Source of the DNA: JABDGR01 sp964561455
Lineage (GTDB): Bacteria; Verrucomicrobiota; Verrucomicrobiia; Opitutales; JABDGR01
DNA: 6,952 nucleotides
Direction: 5' to 3'
NCBI GenBank assembly: GCA_964561455.1
Contig: CAZLPS010000154.1
Span: 1 to 6,952 of the forward strand
Within the stretch, counting starts at the first letter, position 1. Each line of letters begins with the position of its first letter. Shown here in pieces: positions 1-6,393 of the stretch. The notes beneath the pieces were generated by a model. The model saw nothing but the letters and a program-made list of their open reading frames with translations, was not told the origin of the DNA and searched no databases. The position numbers and the translations under genes are program-made.

Positions 1-56
1 ATGAAGGATGAAGGATGAAGGATGAAGGATGAAGGATGAAGGATGAAGGATGAAAA
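1..56 (+). repeat. ATGAAGG heptanucleotide tandem array
   Basis: Seven perfect ATGAAGG copies occupy 1-49, followed by one degenerate copy (ATGAAAA, 50-56). The array may continue to the left of the window. Read on the plus strand it contains TGA once every three units; on the minus strand it is free of stops in every frame. The same unit recurs at 6266-6293, inside the minus-strand gene. Confidence 0.97.
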
Positions 57-294
57 CCGAAGATTTCAAATTTCAGAAATTTGCAATTGGGAATTTGGAA
101 ATCATGAGACAGGAGCCAGGATTTTGGAAACGAAACCATGACCATCGGAAGTCAAGAAGGGAGAGGAAGTTGCATGGGGATGGTGAGGGATTTTGGGGTT
201 TAGCATTTCGCCGTCTGGAACGCGAAACCCAAAACCCAAAACGCGAAACAAAAAAGGGGTGGACGGCGGGGCGGCAAATGGGCAGAACCACCTG
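57..294. other. Repeat-rich intergenic DNA without a gene
   Basis: No convincing gene lies here. Positions 60-105 keep a loose 7-bp spacing of AATT/AAAT words. Positions 223-250 hold four heptads of the CGAAACC/CAAAACC type. Open frames through this stretch translate to repeat-derived peptides and stop at unrelated places. No clear promoter or ribosome-binding site for the downstream gene was recognised. Confidence 0.7.
223..250 (+). repeat. CRAAACC heptad array (4 units)
   Basis: Four consecutive 7-bp units: CGAAACC, CAAAACC, CAAAACG and CGAAACA. The reading frame of the downstream gene stays open through this array and would add a Lys/Arg/Pro-rich tail to the N-terminus. That is why the upstream ATG at 193 is not accepted as the start. 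Confidence 0.85.
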
Positions 295-312
295 CGCGGC
301 CTGCGGGCCGCG
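295..312 (+). promoter_or_regulatory. 7-bp GC hairpin just before the start codon of the EF-hand gene
   Basis: CGCGGCC (295-301) and GGCCGCG (306-312) are perfect inverted repeats around a four-base loop, TGCG. The stem ends three bases before the ATG at 316, exactly where a ribosome-binding site would be. No Shine-Dalgarno-like purine run is present there. In mRNA the hairpin could mask initiation. It could also be a mobile palindrome remnant, since GC palindromes occur elsewhere in these spacers. The regulatory role is inference. Confidence 0.45.
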
Positions 313-315
313 TTT

Positions 316-2508
316 ATGAAATCGAATTCTTCGCATATCTGGAAATTTTTCCGCGTTGGCGGGGTGGACCAGGTTACGTTTCGCAATGGCGCGGACTTGG
401 TCAACCTGGCGCAGCTCGACCAGAAGTTGTGGATGACGCTGGCGATGCCGACACGGGGCGTGGAGTTTGACCCAAAGACGGCGGACTTGATTGACTTGGA
501 CAAGGACGGGCGCATCCGGCCGAACGAAGTGATCGCGGCGCTAAAATGGGTCGAGGGCGCGCTGAAGGACCCGGGCGATTTGTTGAAGGGCGGGGACTCC
601 GTGGCCCTGGCGGCCATCAAGGATGCGGGGATTCTGGCGGGCGCGCAGCGGATTCTGGCGAGTTTGAAGAAGCCGGATGCCACGGTGATATCTCTGGCGG
701 ATGTTTCCGACACGGTGAAAATTTTCGACGAGACGCGCTTCAATGGCGATGGCGTGATTATCGCGGAGACGGCGGACGCGGCCGCCGACCAGCAGGCGAT
801 CACGGACATCATCAACGCCCTGGGGCCGGTGCAGGACCGGAGCGGGAAGCCGGGGCTCAACCAGGCGAAGCTCGACCTATTTTTCGCCGAGGCGCAGTCC
901 TTGTGCGAATGGGCGGCGATGGGCGAGGCGAACAAGGCGCTGACGCCCTTGGGCATCGAGGGCACGACGCGCGCGGCGGATGCGATCCGCGCCGTGAAGT
1001 CCAAGGTGGACGACTATTTCGGGCGCTGCCGGCTGGCGGCGTATGACGACCAGGCGGCCGCGGTGCTGAACCCGGCGCAAACGGATTACAGCGCGATCGC
1101 GGCGAAGAGCTTGACGATCTCCGCGCAGGAAGTGGCGAATCTCCCGCTGGCGAAGGCGGCGGCGAACCAGCCCCTGCCGCTGGCGGGCGCGGTGAACCCG
1201 GCGTGGGCGGCCTCGCTGGCGATATTGTCGGCGGACGCAGTAACACCCTTGTTGGGCGCGGGCAGGAATTCGCTGAGCGAGGAGGATTGGGCGGCCTTGC
1301 AGGGAAAGATCGCGGCGTACGCGGACTGGACGTCGGGCAAGCCGGTAACATCGGTGGAAATTCTGGGTTTGCCGCGGTTGCGGGAGCTGCTGGGCTCGGG
1401 CGCGCAGGGGCGCATCGCGGAGTTGATCAAGATGGATGCGGCGCTGGAGGGCGAATTCAACCAGTTCTCAGCGGTCGAGAAGCTGGTGCGCTTTCAGCGC
1501 GACTTATGCAAGCTGCTGACGAACTACGTGAATTTTGCGGATTTCTACGGGCGGCGCTGGGCCGTGTTCCAAAGTGGAACCCTCTATCTGGACAACCGGA
1601 GCTGCAACCTGTGCATTGACGTGTCGGACCCGGGCCGGCACGGGGCGCTGGCGCACCTGGCGGGGGCGTTTCTGGCGTATTGCGATTTGTCGCGCGCCGG
1701 CGGGGAGAAGCGGCAGGTGGTCGCCCTGTTTACCGACGGAGACTCGGACAATTTGATCCTCGGGCGCAACGGCGTGTTTTACGACCGGCAGGGGAAGGAT
1801 TGGGACGCGACGATCGTGAAAATCGTGGCGAACCCGATCAGCATCCGGCAGGGATTTTGGTCGCCGTATAAAAAAGTGGTGCGCATGATCGAGGATCAGA
1901 TTGCGAAGCGCGCGGCGGCGATGGACGCCGCGACGCAGCAAAAGATCGCGGCGAACGCGCAGCAGGTGGGCGAACTGGAAAAGGCTCCGCCGCCCGCCCC
2001 GCCCAACAAGATTGACCCGGGCACCCTGGCGGCGATCGGATTGGTGCTGACGACGTTGCTCGGGGCGGTGGGCACGTTTGTGGCGGCGATTTTGGCGCGG
2101 GAGTTGTGGCAAATCCCGTTTATTTTGCTGGGCCTGATGCTCGCGATTTCGTGTCCTTCGATGTTTTTGGCGTATATGAAACTGCGGAAGCGAAACCTGG
2201 GGCCGATTCTGGACGCAAACGGCTGGGCGATAAATAATTCAGCGAAGATGAATGTCCCGTTTGGCCGGTCGTTGACGGACATGCCGAAGCTGCCGGCCGG
2301 GTCGGAGCGGTCGCTGGTGGATCCGTTTGCGGAGAAGAAAAAACCGTGGGGGCTTTACATGGCGTTCTTCATCGTCCTGGCACTGGGGATTGCGTTCTAC
2401 TGGTTCGTGTGGCCGAAGCGGGAGGCGATTCTGAACAGACTGATGCCGATGCCGACAAAGGTGCCGGCGGGGGAGGCGGTGGGGAAGGGGACGGGGGTGA
2501 AGAAGTGA
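316..2508 (+). CDS. Uncharacterised membrane-anchored protein with an EF-hand-like loop
   Basis: The product is 730 residues. I do not recognise a characterised family, although the segment at residues 421-520 and the motif near 629-650 (LDANGWAIN, then NVPFG) look like a conserved bacterial family of unknown function. A textbook calcium-binding EF-hand loop lies at residues 60-71 (D60, D62, D64, G65, I67, E71). A degenerate second one lies at 141-152 (N143, D145, G146, I148). Residues 160-550 are mostly soluble and alanine-rich. A proline-rich linker (558-564) precedes two adjacent membrane segments (about 571-595 and 599-620), and a third lies at 678-700, followed by a short basic tail. No signal peptide is seen, so the large N-terminal part probably faces the cytoplasm. 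The frame is open from an ATG at 193, but that extension is repeat-derived, so 316 is preferred. Composition is about two-thirds GC in sampled lines. The protein may be a calcium-responsive membrane protein; this is inference. Confidence 0.9.
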   Translation: MKSNSSHIWKFFRVGGVDQVTFRNGADLVNLAQLDQKLWMTLAMPTRGVEFDPKTADLIDLDKDGRIRPNEVIAALKWVEGALKDPGDLLKGGDSVALAAIKDAGILAGAQRILASLKKPDATVISLADVSDTVKIFDETRFNGDGVIIAETADAAADQQAITDIINALGPVQDRSGKPGLNQAKLDLFFAEAQSLCEWAAMGEANKALTPLGIEGTTRAADAIRAVKSKVDDYFGRCRLAAYDDQAAAVLNPAQTDYSAIAAKSLTISAQEVANLPLAKAAANQPLPLAGAVNPAWAASLAILSADAVTPLLGAGRNSLSEEDWAALQGKIAAYADWTSGKPVTSVEILGLPRLRELLGSGAQGRIAELIKMDAALEGEFNQFSAVEKLVRFQRDLCKLLTNYVNFADFYGRRWAVFQSGTLYLDNRSCNLCIDVSDPGRHGALAHLAGAFLAYCDLSRAGGEKRQVVALFTDGDSDNLILGRNGVFYDRQGKDWDATIVKIVANPISIRQGFWSPYKKVVRMIEDQIAKRAAAMDAATQQKIAANAQQVGELEKAPPPAPPNKIDPGTLAAIGLVLTTLLGAVGTFVAAILARELWQIPFILLGLMLAISCPSMFLAYMKLRKRNLGPILDANGWAINNSAKMNVPFGRSLTDMPKLPAGSERSLVDPFAEKKKPWGLYMAFFIVLALGIAFYWFVWPKREAILNRLMPMPTKVPAGEAVGKGTGVKK

Positions 2509-2520
2509 GGGTGGGTTTTT

Positions 2521-2580
2521 GTTTTGAGTTTCGAGTTTCGAGTTTTGAGTTGATCCATCCACGAAGGGGCACGAACGGGG
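2521..2580 (+). repeat. GTTTYGA heptads leading into a partial composite module (third copy)
   Basis: Four heptads (GTTTTGA, GTTTCGA, GTTTCGA, GTTTTGA) run from 2521 to 2548, 13 bases after the stop codon of the EF-hand gene. GTTGATC, CATCC and two 9-bp CACGAA-type units (2558-2575) follow. The order matches the start of the two longer modules at 2733 and 3011, so this is a diverged, truncated third copy. Confidence 0.8.
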
Positions 2581-2589
2581 GGATGGGGT

Positions 2590-2658
2590 GAATGCTGAAT
2601 GCTGGAAACGCTTTGGGGGAGGAGAAATTCGAAATGCAAAATGAGAAATGCAGAATGG
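2590..2658 (+). repeat. GAATGCT and GAAATGC heptad arrays
   Basis: Two GAATGCT units occupy 2590-2603. Five related heptads follow at 2624-2658 (GAAATTC, GAAATGC, AAAATGA, GAAATGC, AGAATGG). The unit sequence drifts while the 7-bp spacing is kept. A similar group with AAATGCA and GAATGTA units lies at 4238-4293. Confidence 0.8.
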
Positions 2659-2662
2659 CGAA

Positions 2663-2695
2663 AGTGTTTTAGTGCTTAGTGACTTGGTGCTTAGT
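2663..2695 (+). repeat. 33-bp exact repeat, copy 1
   Basis: These 33 bases are identical to 6394-6426, about 3.7 kb away. The element is itself built from TTAG-containing heptads (TAGTGCT, TAGTGAC and so on). In both places it follows a purine-rich array and is followed by a G-rich run. Confidence 0.93.
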
Positions 2696-2732
2696 GGGGC
2701 GCTGGGGGAATTGTTGCATTGTCGGGGAATTC

Positions 2733-2868
2733 GTTTTGGGTTTTGGGTTCTGAGTTTTGAGTTGGTTCATCCACGAAAGGACGCGAAGTTTTTTTACCAC
2801 GGAGGGCACGGATAACGCGGAAGGATGGGGGGCGGGAGAAAGAGTGAAGAGTGAAGGGTGAAGAGTGA
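2733..2868 (+). repeat. Composite module A, copy 1
   Basis: The order is five GTTTTGG/GTTTTGA heptads (2733-2767); six 9-bp units (2770-2823) such as TCCACGAAA, GGACGCGAA, CCACGGAGG and GCACGGATA, with a T7 tract in the third; a GGGGGGCGGGAG spacer; then four AGAGTGA-type heptads (2841-2868). It aligns with 3011-3119 at an offset of 264 bp, changing to 251 bp after a 13-bp length difference at repeated GGA words. Confidence 0.88.
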
Positions 2869-2899
2869 AATCGGAAAGGAAGCTGGGAGGCGGAAATGG

Positions 2900-2997
2900 G
2901 AATTTTGAAGTTTGAATTACGAATTTTGAAGTTTGAACCAGGAACCAGGAACCAAGAACTTGGAATTGGGAACCGTAACCCGTAAACTGTAAACTTG
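2900..2997 (+). repeat. Module B, copy 1: 14 heptads in one register
   Basis: Fourteen consecutive 7-bp units run without a break in phase. The first eleven start with GAA (GAATTTT, GAAGTTT, GAATTAC, GAACCAG, GAACTTG, GAATTGG, GAACCGT among them) and the last three with AAC or AAA. The array ends in TTGGCG. The second copy, at 3281-3392, has the same unit order. Confidence 0.92.
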
Positions 2998-3010
2998 GCG
3001 TTTCTGGCTG

Positions 3011-3119
3011 GTTTTGAGTTTGGAGTTGCTTCATCCACGAAGGGACGCAGAGTTTTTTTACCACGGAGGGCGCGGATGGGGGGCGGGAGAAAGAGTGAAG
3101 AGTGAAGGGTGAAGAGGAA
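3011..3119 (+). repeat. Composite module A, copy 2
   Basis: GTTTTGA and GTTTGGA heptads (3011-3024) and GTTGCTT are followed by five 9-bp units (3034-3078) including the T7 tract. The GGGGGGCGGGAG spacer and four AGAGTGA-type heptads (3092-3119) come next. This copy is 13 bp shorter than copy 1 inside the 9-bp series. Confidence 0.88.
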
Positions 3120-3127
3120 AGGGATTC

Positions 3128-3199
<72 letters not shown>

Positions 3200-3213
3200 G
3201 GCGATGGAGCGGG

Positions 3214-3234
3214 CAGTTTCTAGTTTCTAGTTTT
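3214..3234 (+). repeat. TAGTTTC heptads (3 units)
   Basis: CAGTTTC, TAGTTTC and TAGTTTT in tandem. Related TTTTTAG/TTTCTAG units occur at 6527-6554. This unit contains stop codons on both strands. Confidence 0.8.
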
Positions 3235-3280
3235 TCGATTGCGGAAGTGCCGAACGAAACGGGGGCCAATGGAAAATAGG

Positions 3281-3392
3281 GAAAGGGAAATTTTGAAGTT
3301 TGAATTACGAATTTTGAAGTTTGAGCCAAGAACCAAGAACCAAGAACTTGGAATTGGGAACCGTAAACCGTAAACCGCAAACTGGAAACCTG
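3281..3392 (+). repeat. Module B, copy 2: 16 heptads in one register
   Basis: Sixteen consecutive heptads keep perfect phase over 112 bp. Unit identity changes from GAAGTTT/GAATTTT through GAACCAA, GAACTTG and GAATTGG to GAACCGT, AAACCGT, AAACCGC and AAACTGG. The order matches copy 1 (2900-2997). In this copy the CCA-type units read GAACCAA rather than GAACCAG. The array ends in TGGCCTTCAAAGCC; a comparable TTGGCCTTTGACGCC follows the array at 6727-6768. Confidence 0.92.
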
Positions 3393-3473
3393 GCCTTCAA
3401 AGCCGGGCGGGACCGAATGAACTCGGAGCCGGAGGGACTGGGTTGCCAGGCTAGAGTGGCGGCCTTGGGGACG

Positions 3474-4112
3474 ATGTTAAGTAGGTATAGCCATGTGCTC
3501 AAAGTAGCCAAATTGGCTAAGGCAACAATTTACTCAGCCGCCTATATCATGCCTTCGGGTGGTCGATGGCTTAAGACAAAGTACAAACACGAAATGCATC
3601 TTATACTTTTGCAAATGATGTTGAAGGAGAAAGTTTGGGAGCGCCTTCAGAAGGCCGATTCAATGAGTTCCGCTTTTGATATCTTGCGTTCTTACCCTAC
3701 TCTGGGTGATTTTCTTGCTTATCAATATGTCACCGACCTGAACTACAGTACGCTCACGGATTTTAATGAGACGGAATTTGTAGTTCCTGGACCCGGTGCG
3801 CTAAATGGCATCAAAAAATGCTTTTCAAGTTTGGGTGGCCTTACTGAAATTGAGGTTATTCGTTTTGTATGCGATCATCAGGAGTTTTTCTTTAATGAAC
3901 TTGATTTGAAGTTCCAAGACCTTTGGGGGCGTCGGTTGCCGCTCATTGATTGCCAAAACTTGTTCTGCGAAGTCGATAAATATGCCCGAGTGCGGCACCC
4001 GGAGTATTCCATCCTAACAGGCCGAGTTCGAATTAAGCAAAGCTTCAGAGAAGCTGGTGATCTTCCCAGGCCATTTTACCCCCCAAAGTGGAAGCTCAAA
4101 TTGCCCAATTGA
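3474..4112 (+). pseudogene. 5'-truncated 5-hmdU DNA kinase helical-domain / thymine pyrophosphorylase-family gene
   Basis: The 212-residue frame carries motifs I associate with the helical domain shared by 5-hydroxymethyl-dU DNA kinases and alpha-glutamyl/putrescinyl thymine pyrophosphorylases. These enzymes are linked to thymine hypermodification in DNA, mainly in phages. The motifs are IYSAAYIMPSGG (residues 19-30), YPTLGDFLAYQYVTDLNYS (74-92), EFVVPGPGALNGIKKCF (101-117) and IDCQNLFCEVDKYARVRHPE (158-177). The C-terminus looks complete. Family members as I recall them have well over 100 further residues before the SAAYIM motif. Here the upstream DNA turns into GC-rich spacer and heptad repeats, so the N-terminal part is missing. 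ATG 3474 is the first start near the homology; ATG 3417 and TTG 3321 are in frame but lie in non-homologous or repeat DNA. Sampled lines are about 42-47% GC against about 67% in the EF-hand gene, which suggests transfer. It may be a non-functional remnant or a shortened but expressed protein. Confidence 0.65.
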
Positions 4113-4237
4113 CAGCCAAATTATTCGATGTGCTCTACTATACTTTAACCACCCGAATTGCATTCGTAAGCGTCGCGCATAGCACCGTCTATCGTAGGTA
4201 TCCTATCTATGGTAGAATGGCGGGACCAGGGAAGTCG
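4113..4237. other. AT-richer tail after the truncated gene, no gene seen
   Basis: The lower GC of the truncated gene continues to about 4215 and then gives way to spacer-type sequence. An imperfect inverted repeat around GTAGGTATCCTATCTATGGTAG (4195-4216) is visible but is not a convincing terminator, because no T-run follows. The stretch is probably flanking DNA that arrived with the truncated gene. Confidence 0.5.
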
Positions 4238-4343
4238 GGAATTGAAATGCAAAATGCAAAAAGAGAAATTCAGAATTTAGAATGTAGAATGCCGAACGGT
4301 GAATTGGGAATTGGCGAACCGTAAACTATAAACCGTAAACTCG
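4238..4343 (+). repeat. GAANNNN/AAATGCA heptad array with one phase slip
   Basis: Eleven heptads run in phase from 4238 to 4314 (AAATGCA, AAATGCA, AAATTCA, GAATTTA, GAATGTA, GAATGCC, GAACGGT, GAATTGG, GAATTGG among them). After a single extra base at 4315, four more heptads follow (GAACCGT, AAACTAT, AAACCGT, AAACTCG; 4316-4343). The terminal GAACCGT/AAACCGT part matches the ends of both module B copies. Confidence 0.88.
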
Positions 4344-4379
4344 GAGCTCGAATCGGATAGGAGGCGACATTCTGCCCTG

Positions 4380-4394
4380 CCGCCAGCGCGGCGG
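4380..4394. other. Small GC palindrome downstream of the secreted-protein gene
   Basis: CCGCC (4380-4384) and GGCGG (4390-4394) form a short inverted repeat about 22 bases beyond the stop codon of the minus-strand gene. No T-run follows on the minus strand, so a classic intrinsic terminator is not supported. It resembles the GC palindromes at 6456 and 6590. Confidence 0.35.
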
Positions 4395-4416
4395 GATACG
4401 AACGATGGAACGGCCA

Positions 4417-6339
4417 TTACTTTTGGTCCCAGGGGAATGACTCGGTGGGGTCGCGGGCGTAGCGTTTCATGGTGAGGGTGAGGGTGTTGCCGGCGCCGGG
4501 GGCGAGTTTGACGGTGAGGCTGGGGGAGTTTACGGGGGTGGATTGGCCGTTGAGGGTGACGGTTTCGATTTGGTGTTCGGCGTAGGCGCCGCCCTGGACG
4601 ATGAAGGTTTTGGGGTCGGTTTTGCTGAGGTTGACGAGGGTGACCGTGGTGGTGGTGGCGGTGAGGTTGGAGACGAGGGCGGCGACGTCCGCGGGGAGGC
4701 CGGCGCGTTTTTGGGCGGGGTCGAAATAGCGGAGGCGGGCGTTGATGAGGCCGCCGTCGCTGCCGCCGGCGATGCCGCCCATCATGAGTTGGACGAGGGC
4801 GTCCACGGTGCCGTTGGCGGGGTCGTTATCGAGTTGGTTGTCGGCGAGGCGGGTTTCGGGGGTGGTTTTGTCGGCGCGAAAGTTTTGGATTTTGCGGAGC
4901 ATGGAGGCGTGATCGCGCTGGAGGGCGGTCATGGGGTAATTGGGATTTTGGCCCTGGAGGTAGGCGACCCAGGGGGTTTGGGAGACGCGGGCGAGGTCGG
5001 CGGCATTCATGGACCAATACCAGATGTTGAGGGCGCCGACGCTCCAGGGTTGGTTGGACCAGCCATACCAGCCGTCCGCGCCGTACATGGTGGGATACTG
5101 GGTGCGGCCGTTGGCGGTGGTGGCGTGGGAATTGACGGCGTCAATCATGGCGCGCCAGGCGTCCACATATTTTTGGTCGCCGGTGAGCCAGAGGGCGTTG
5201 TTGAAGCCGACGAGGGCGCGGGGGATGCGATTGCGATTTTGGCGCTGGCCGAGGCTGTTTTGGGCGGTGCTGATGGGACTGAAGCCCCAGCCGTAAGCGT
5301 TGCCCCACCATTTATTTTCGGGGCCGCCGATTTTGCCGTCGAGGGCCACGTAGCTGGGGATGACGCCGCCGTTCTGCTTCATGCGGTCGAGCCAGGCGTC
5401 CATGTATTCGATGACCCATTGTTTGTATTTTTGATCGTGCGTGAGCAGGTAGGCAGTGGTGGGGAGGGTGGTGGCGCCGAGGTTGAGGAAGGAATCGCCC
5501 ACGACGTCGTTGTAATCCTTATAGTGCGCGAGCATGCCGGCATAATCGGCTTCGCCATGGACGGCGGGGAATTTGGAGATGTCCACGGGGTCGCCGACCC
5601 AGTCGAGGGCGGTGGCCTGGCGGAGCATTGGGCCGCGGGAGCCGGTGAGGAGGCTGCGGATGAGTTTGAGTTTGGGGTCGTAGTTTTGCGCCTCGGGGTC
5701 TTCGTTCATGTAGAAGCCGGCGTAGCGGCGGGCGCGCTCGATTAATTTCGGGTCGTTGGGAACGGAGAGGCCTTCGCGGTTGTGAATTTTGGACCATTCG
5801 CCGAGGTGCATCCAGTCGGTCTGGCATTCGAATTCCTTGTAGAACATGCCTTCGCGGGGGATGGGGGTTTCGACGGTTTTGGCCTCGGTGTACTGGACGA
5901 TCATGGCGTCGTTGGCCTTGAGGTAAGTGCGGAGGATTTCGTCGGGCGCGCCGAGGGCATGGAGTTCGGGCCAGCCGGTGAAGTTTTCGAAGGCGTCGTC
6001 GGGGCCGTCGTCCGCGCCCCAGCGGAGGACGGCCTGGAGGCGGCCTTGGTCGTCGTAGAATTTATGGTAGAACTCGAGGCAGGCGGTGGACATCTCGGTG
6101 ATGAACTGGCGCTCGTAGGTGGCCCAGTCGGGGGCGGGCATGGGGGAGGAGATGGAGATGGTGGTGGAAGTAGCGGGGAGCGGGGAGCCGGGAGCCGGGA
6201 GTTGGGCGTGAAGGGAGGGGGCGGGGAGGAGGAAGAGTGAAAGGAGAAGAGTGAAGAGTGAAAAAAAGGATGAAGGATGAGGGATGAAGGATGAATTTGC
6301 ATCCGAGGAGGGAGGGAGGTGGGCGCGGAGGGGGTGCAT
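4417..6339 (-). CDS. Secreted alpha-helical toroid-type protein, probable glycan-active enzyme of unknown family
   Basis: The product is 640 residues, export-targeted, and its exact family is not recognised. Residues 1-46 resemble a long signal peptide: hydrophobic core at about 25-40 and possible cleavage after LHA (residue 45). Residues 70-545 are helix- and Trp/Tyr-rich with repeated hairpin-like segments (for example YLLTHDQKYKQWVIEYMDAW, 297-316, and ALWLTGDQKYVDAWRAMIDA, 382-401). This pattern fits (alpha/alpha) toroids of glycan-degrading enzymes. Acidic clusters at RWGADDGPDDAFENF (106-120) and aromatic clusters at KWWGNAYGWGF (343-353) and GADGWYGWSNQPW (420-432) could line a substrate cleft. 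Residues 555-625 look like a small beta-sandwich. The catalytic assignment is inference. No Shine-Dalgarno sequence precedes ATG 6339 or the only internal alternative near the N-terminus, ATG 6141 (Met67), which would give an unexported protein. Residues 16-36 and 45-56 are encoded by heptanucleotide repeats. Confidence 0.85.
   Translation of the reverse strand: MHPLRAHLPPSSDANSSFIPHPSSFFSLFTLLLSLFLLPAPSLHAQLPAPGSPLPATSTTISISSPMPAPDWATYERQFITEMSTACLEFYHKFYDDQGRLQAVLRWGADDGPDDAFENFTGWPELHALGAPDEILRTYLKANDAMIVQYTEAKTVETPIPREGMFYKEFECQTDWMHLGEWSKIHNREGLSVPNDPKLIERARRYAGFYMNEDPEAQNYDPKLKLIRSLLTGSRGPMLRQATALDWVGDPVDISKFPAVHGEADYAGMLAHYKDYNDVVGDSFLNLGATTLPTTAYLLTHDQKYKQWVIEYMDAWLDRMKQNGGVIPSYVALDGKIGGPENKWWGNAYGWGFSPISTAQNSLGQRQNRNRIPRALVGFNNALWLTGDQKYVDAWRAMIDAVNSHATTANGRTQYPTMYGADGWYGWSNQPWSVGALNIWYWSMNAADLARVSQTPWVAYLQGQNPNYPMTALQRDHASMLRKIQNFRADKTTPETRLADNQLDNDPANGTVDALVQLMMGGIAGGSDGGLINARLRYFDPAQKRAGLPADVAALVSNLTATTTTVTLVNLSKTDPKTFIVQGGAYAEHQIETVTLNGQSTPVNSPSLTVKLAPGAGNTLTLTMKRYARDPTESFPWDQK
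6172..6206 (+). repeat. AGCGGGG/AGCCGGG heptad array inside the coding region
   Basis: Five units (AGCGGGG twice, AGCCGGG twice, AGTTGGG) lie within the 5' part of the minus-strand gene. They encode residues 45-56, the Pro/Ala/Leu-rich segment just after the predicted signal peptidase site. On the minus strand the unit is free of stops in all frames. Confidence 0.9.
6234..6293 (+). repeat. AGAGTGA and AAGGATG heptad arrays encoding the signal peptide
   Basis: Four AGAGTGA-type units (6234-6261, one reading AAGGAGA) and four AAGGATG-type units (6266-6293, one reading AGGGATG) are separated by four A bases. Read on the minus strand they encode residues 16-25 (AAGGATG part) and 26-36 (AGAGTGA part, the hydrophobic core FSLFTLLLSLF). 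The same units occur outside genes at 1-49, 2841-2868 and 3092-3112. Confidence 0.92.
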
Positions 6340-6354
6340 GGGGGCGGGGGGCGG

Positions 6355-6389
6355 GAATTAAGAATTAAGAATTATGAAGTCAGGAGAAG
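6355..6389 (+). repeat. GAATTAA heptad array
   Basis: GAATTAA, GAATTAA, GAATTAT, GAAGTCA and GGAGAAG follow one another in phase, starting 15 bases upstream of the start codon of the minus-strand gene. Its promoter or leader must therefore lie in or beyond repeat DNA. Confidence 0.85.
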
Positions 6390-6393
6390 GGGG

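Noticed and set aside
193..315. N-terminal extension of the EF-hand protein starting at ATG 193
   Set aside because: The extension is encoded by CRAAACC heptads and a GC hairpin, has no membrane or signal character, and the protein-like sequence begins at Met 316.
102..1004. A 300-codon minus-strand frame opposite the EF-hand gene
   Set aside because: Ser/Ala/Pro-rich antisense shadow of the real gene; its end runs into intergenic heptads.
4088..4324. A 78-codon plus-strand frame downstream of the truncated gene
   Set aside because: It starts inside the end of the preceding gene, passes an AT-rich tail and finishes in heptad repeats; no coding character.
4543..5745. A 400-codon plus-strand frame opposite the secreted-protein gene
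   Set aside because: It is a Gly/Val/Glu/Ala-rich mirror of the GC-rich gene on the other strand, without domains or aromatic residues typical of a folded protein.
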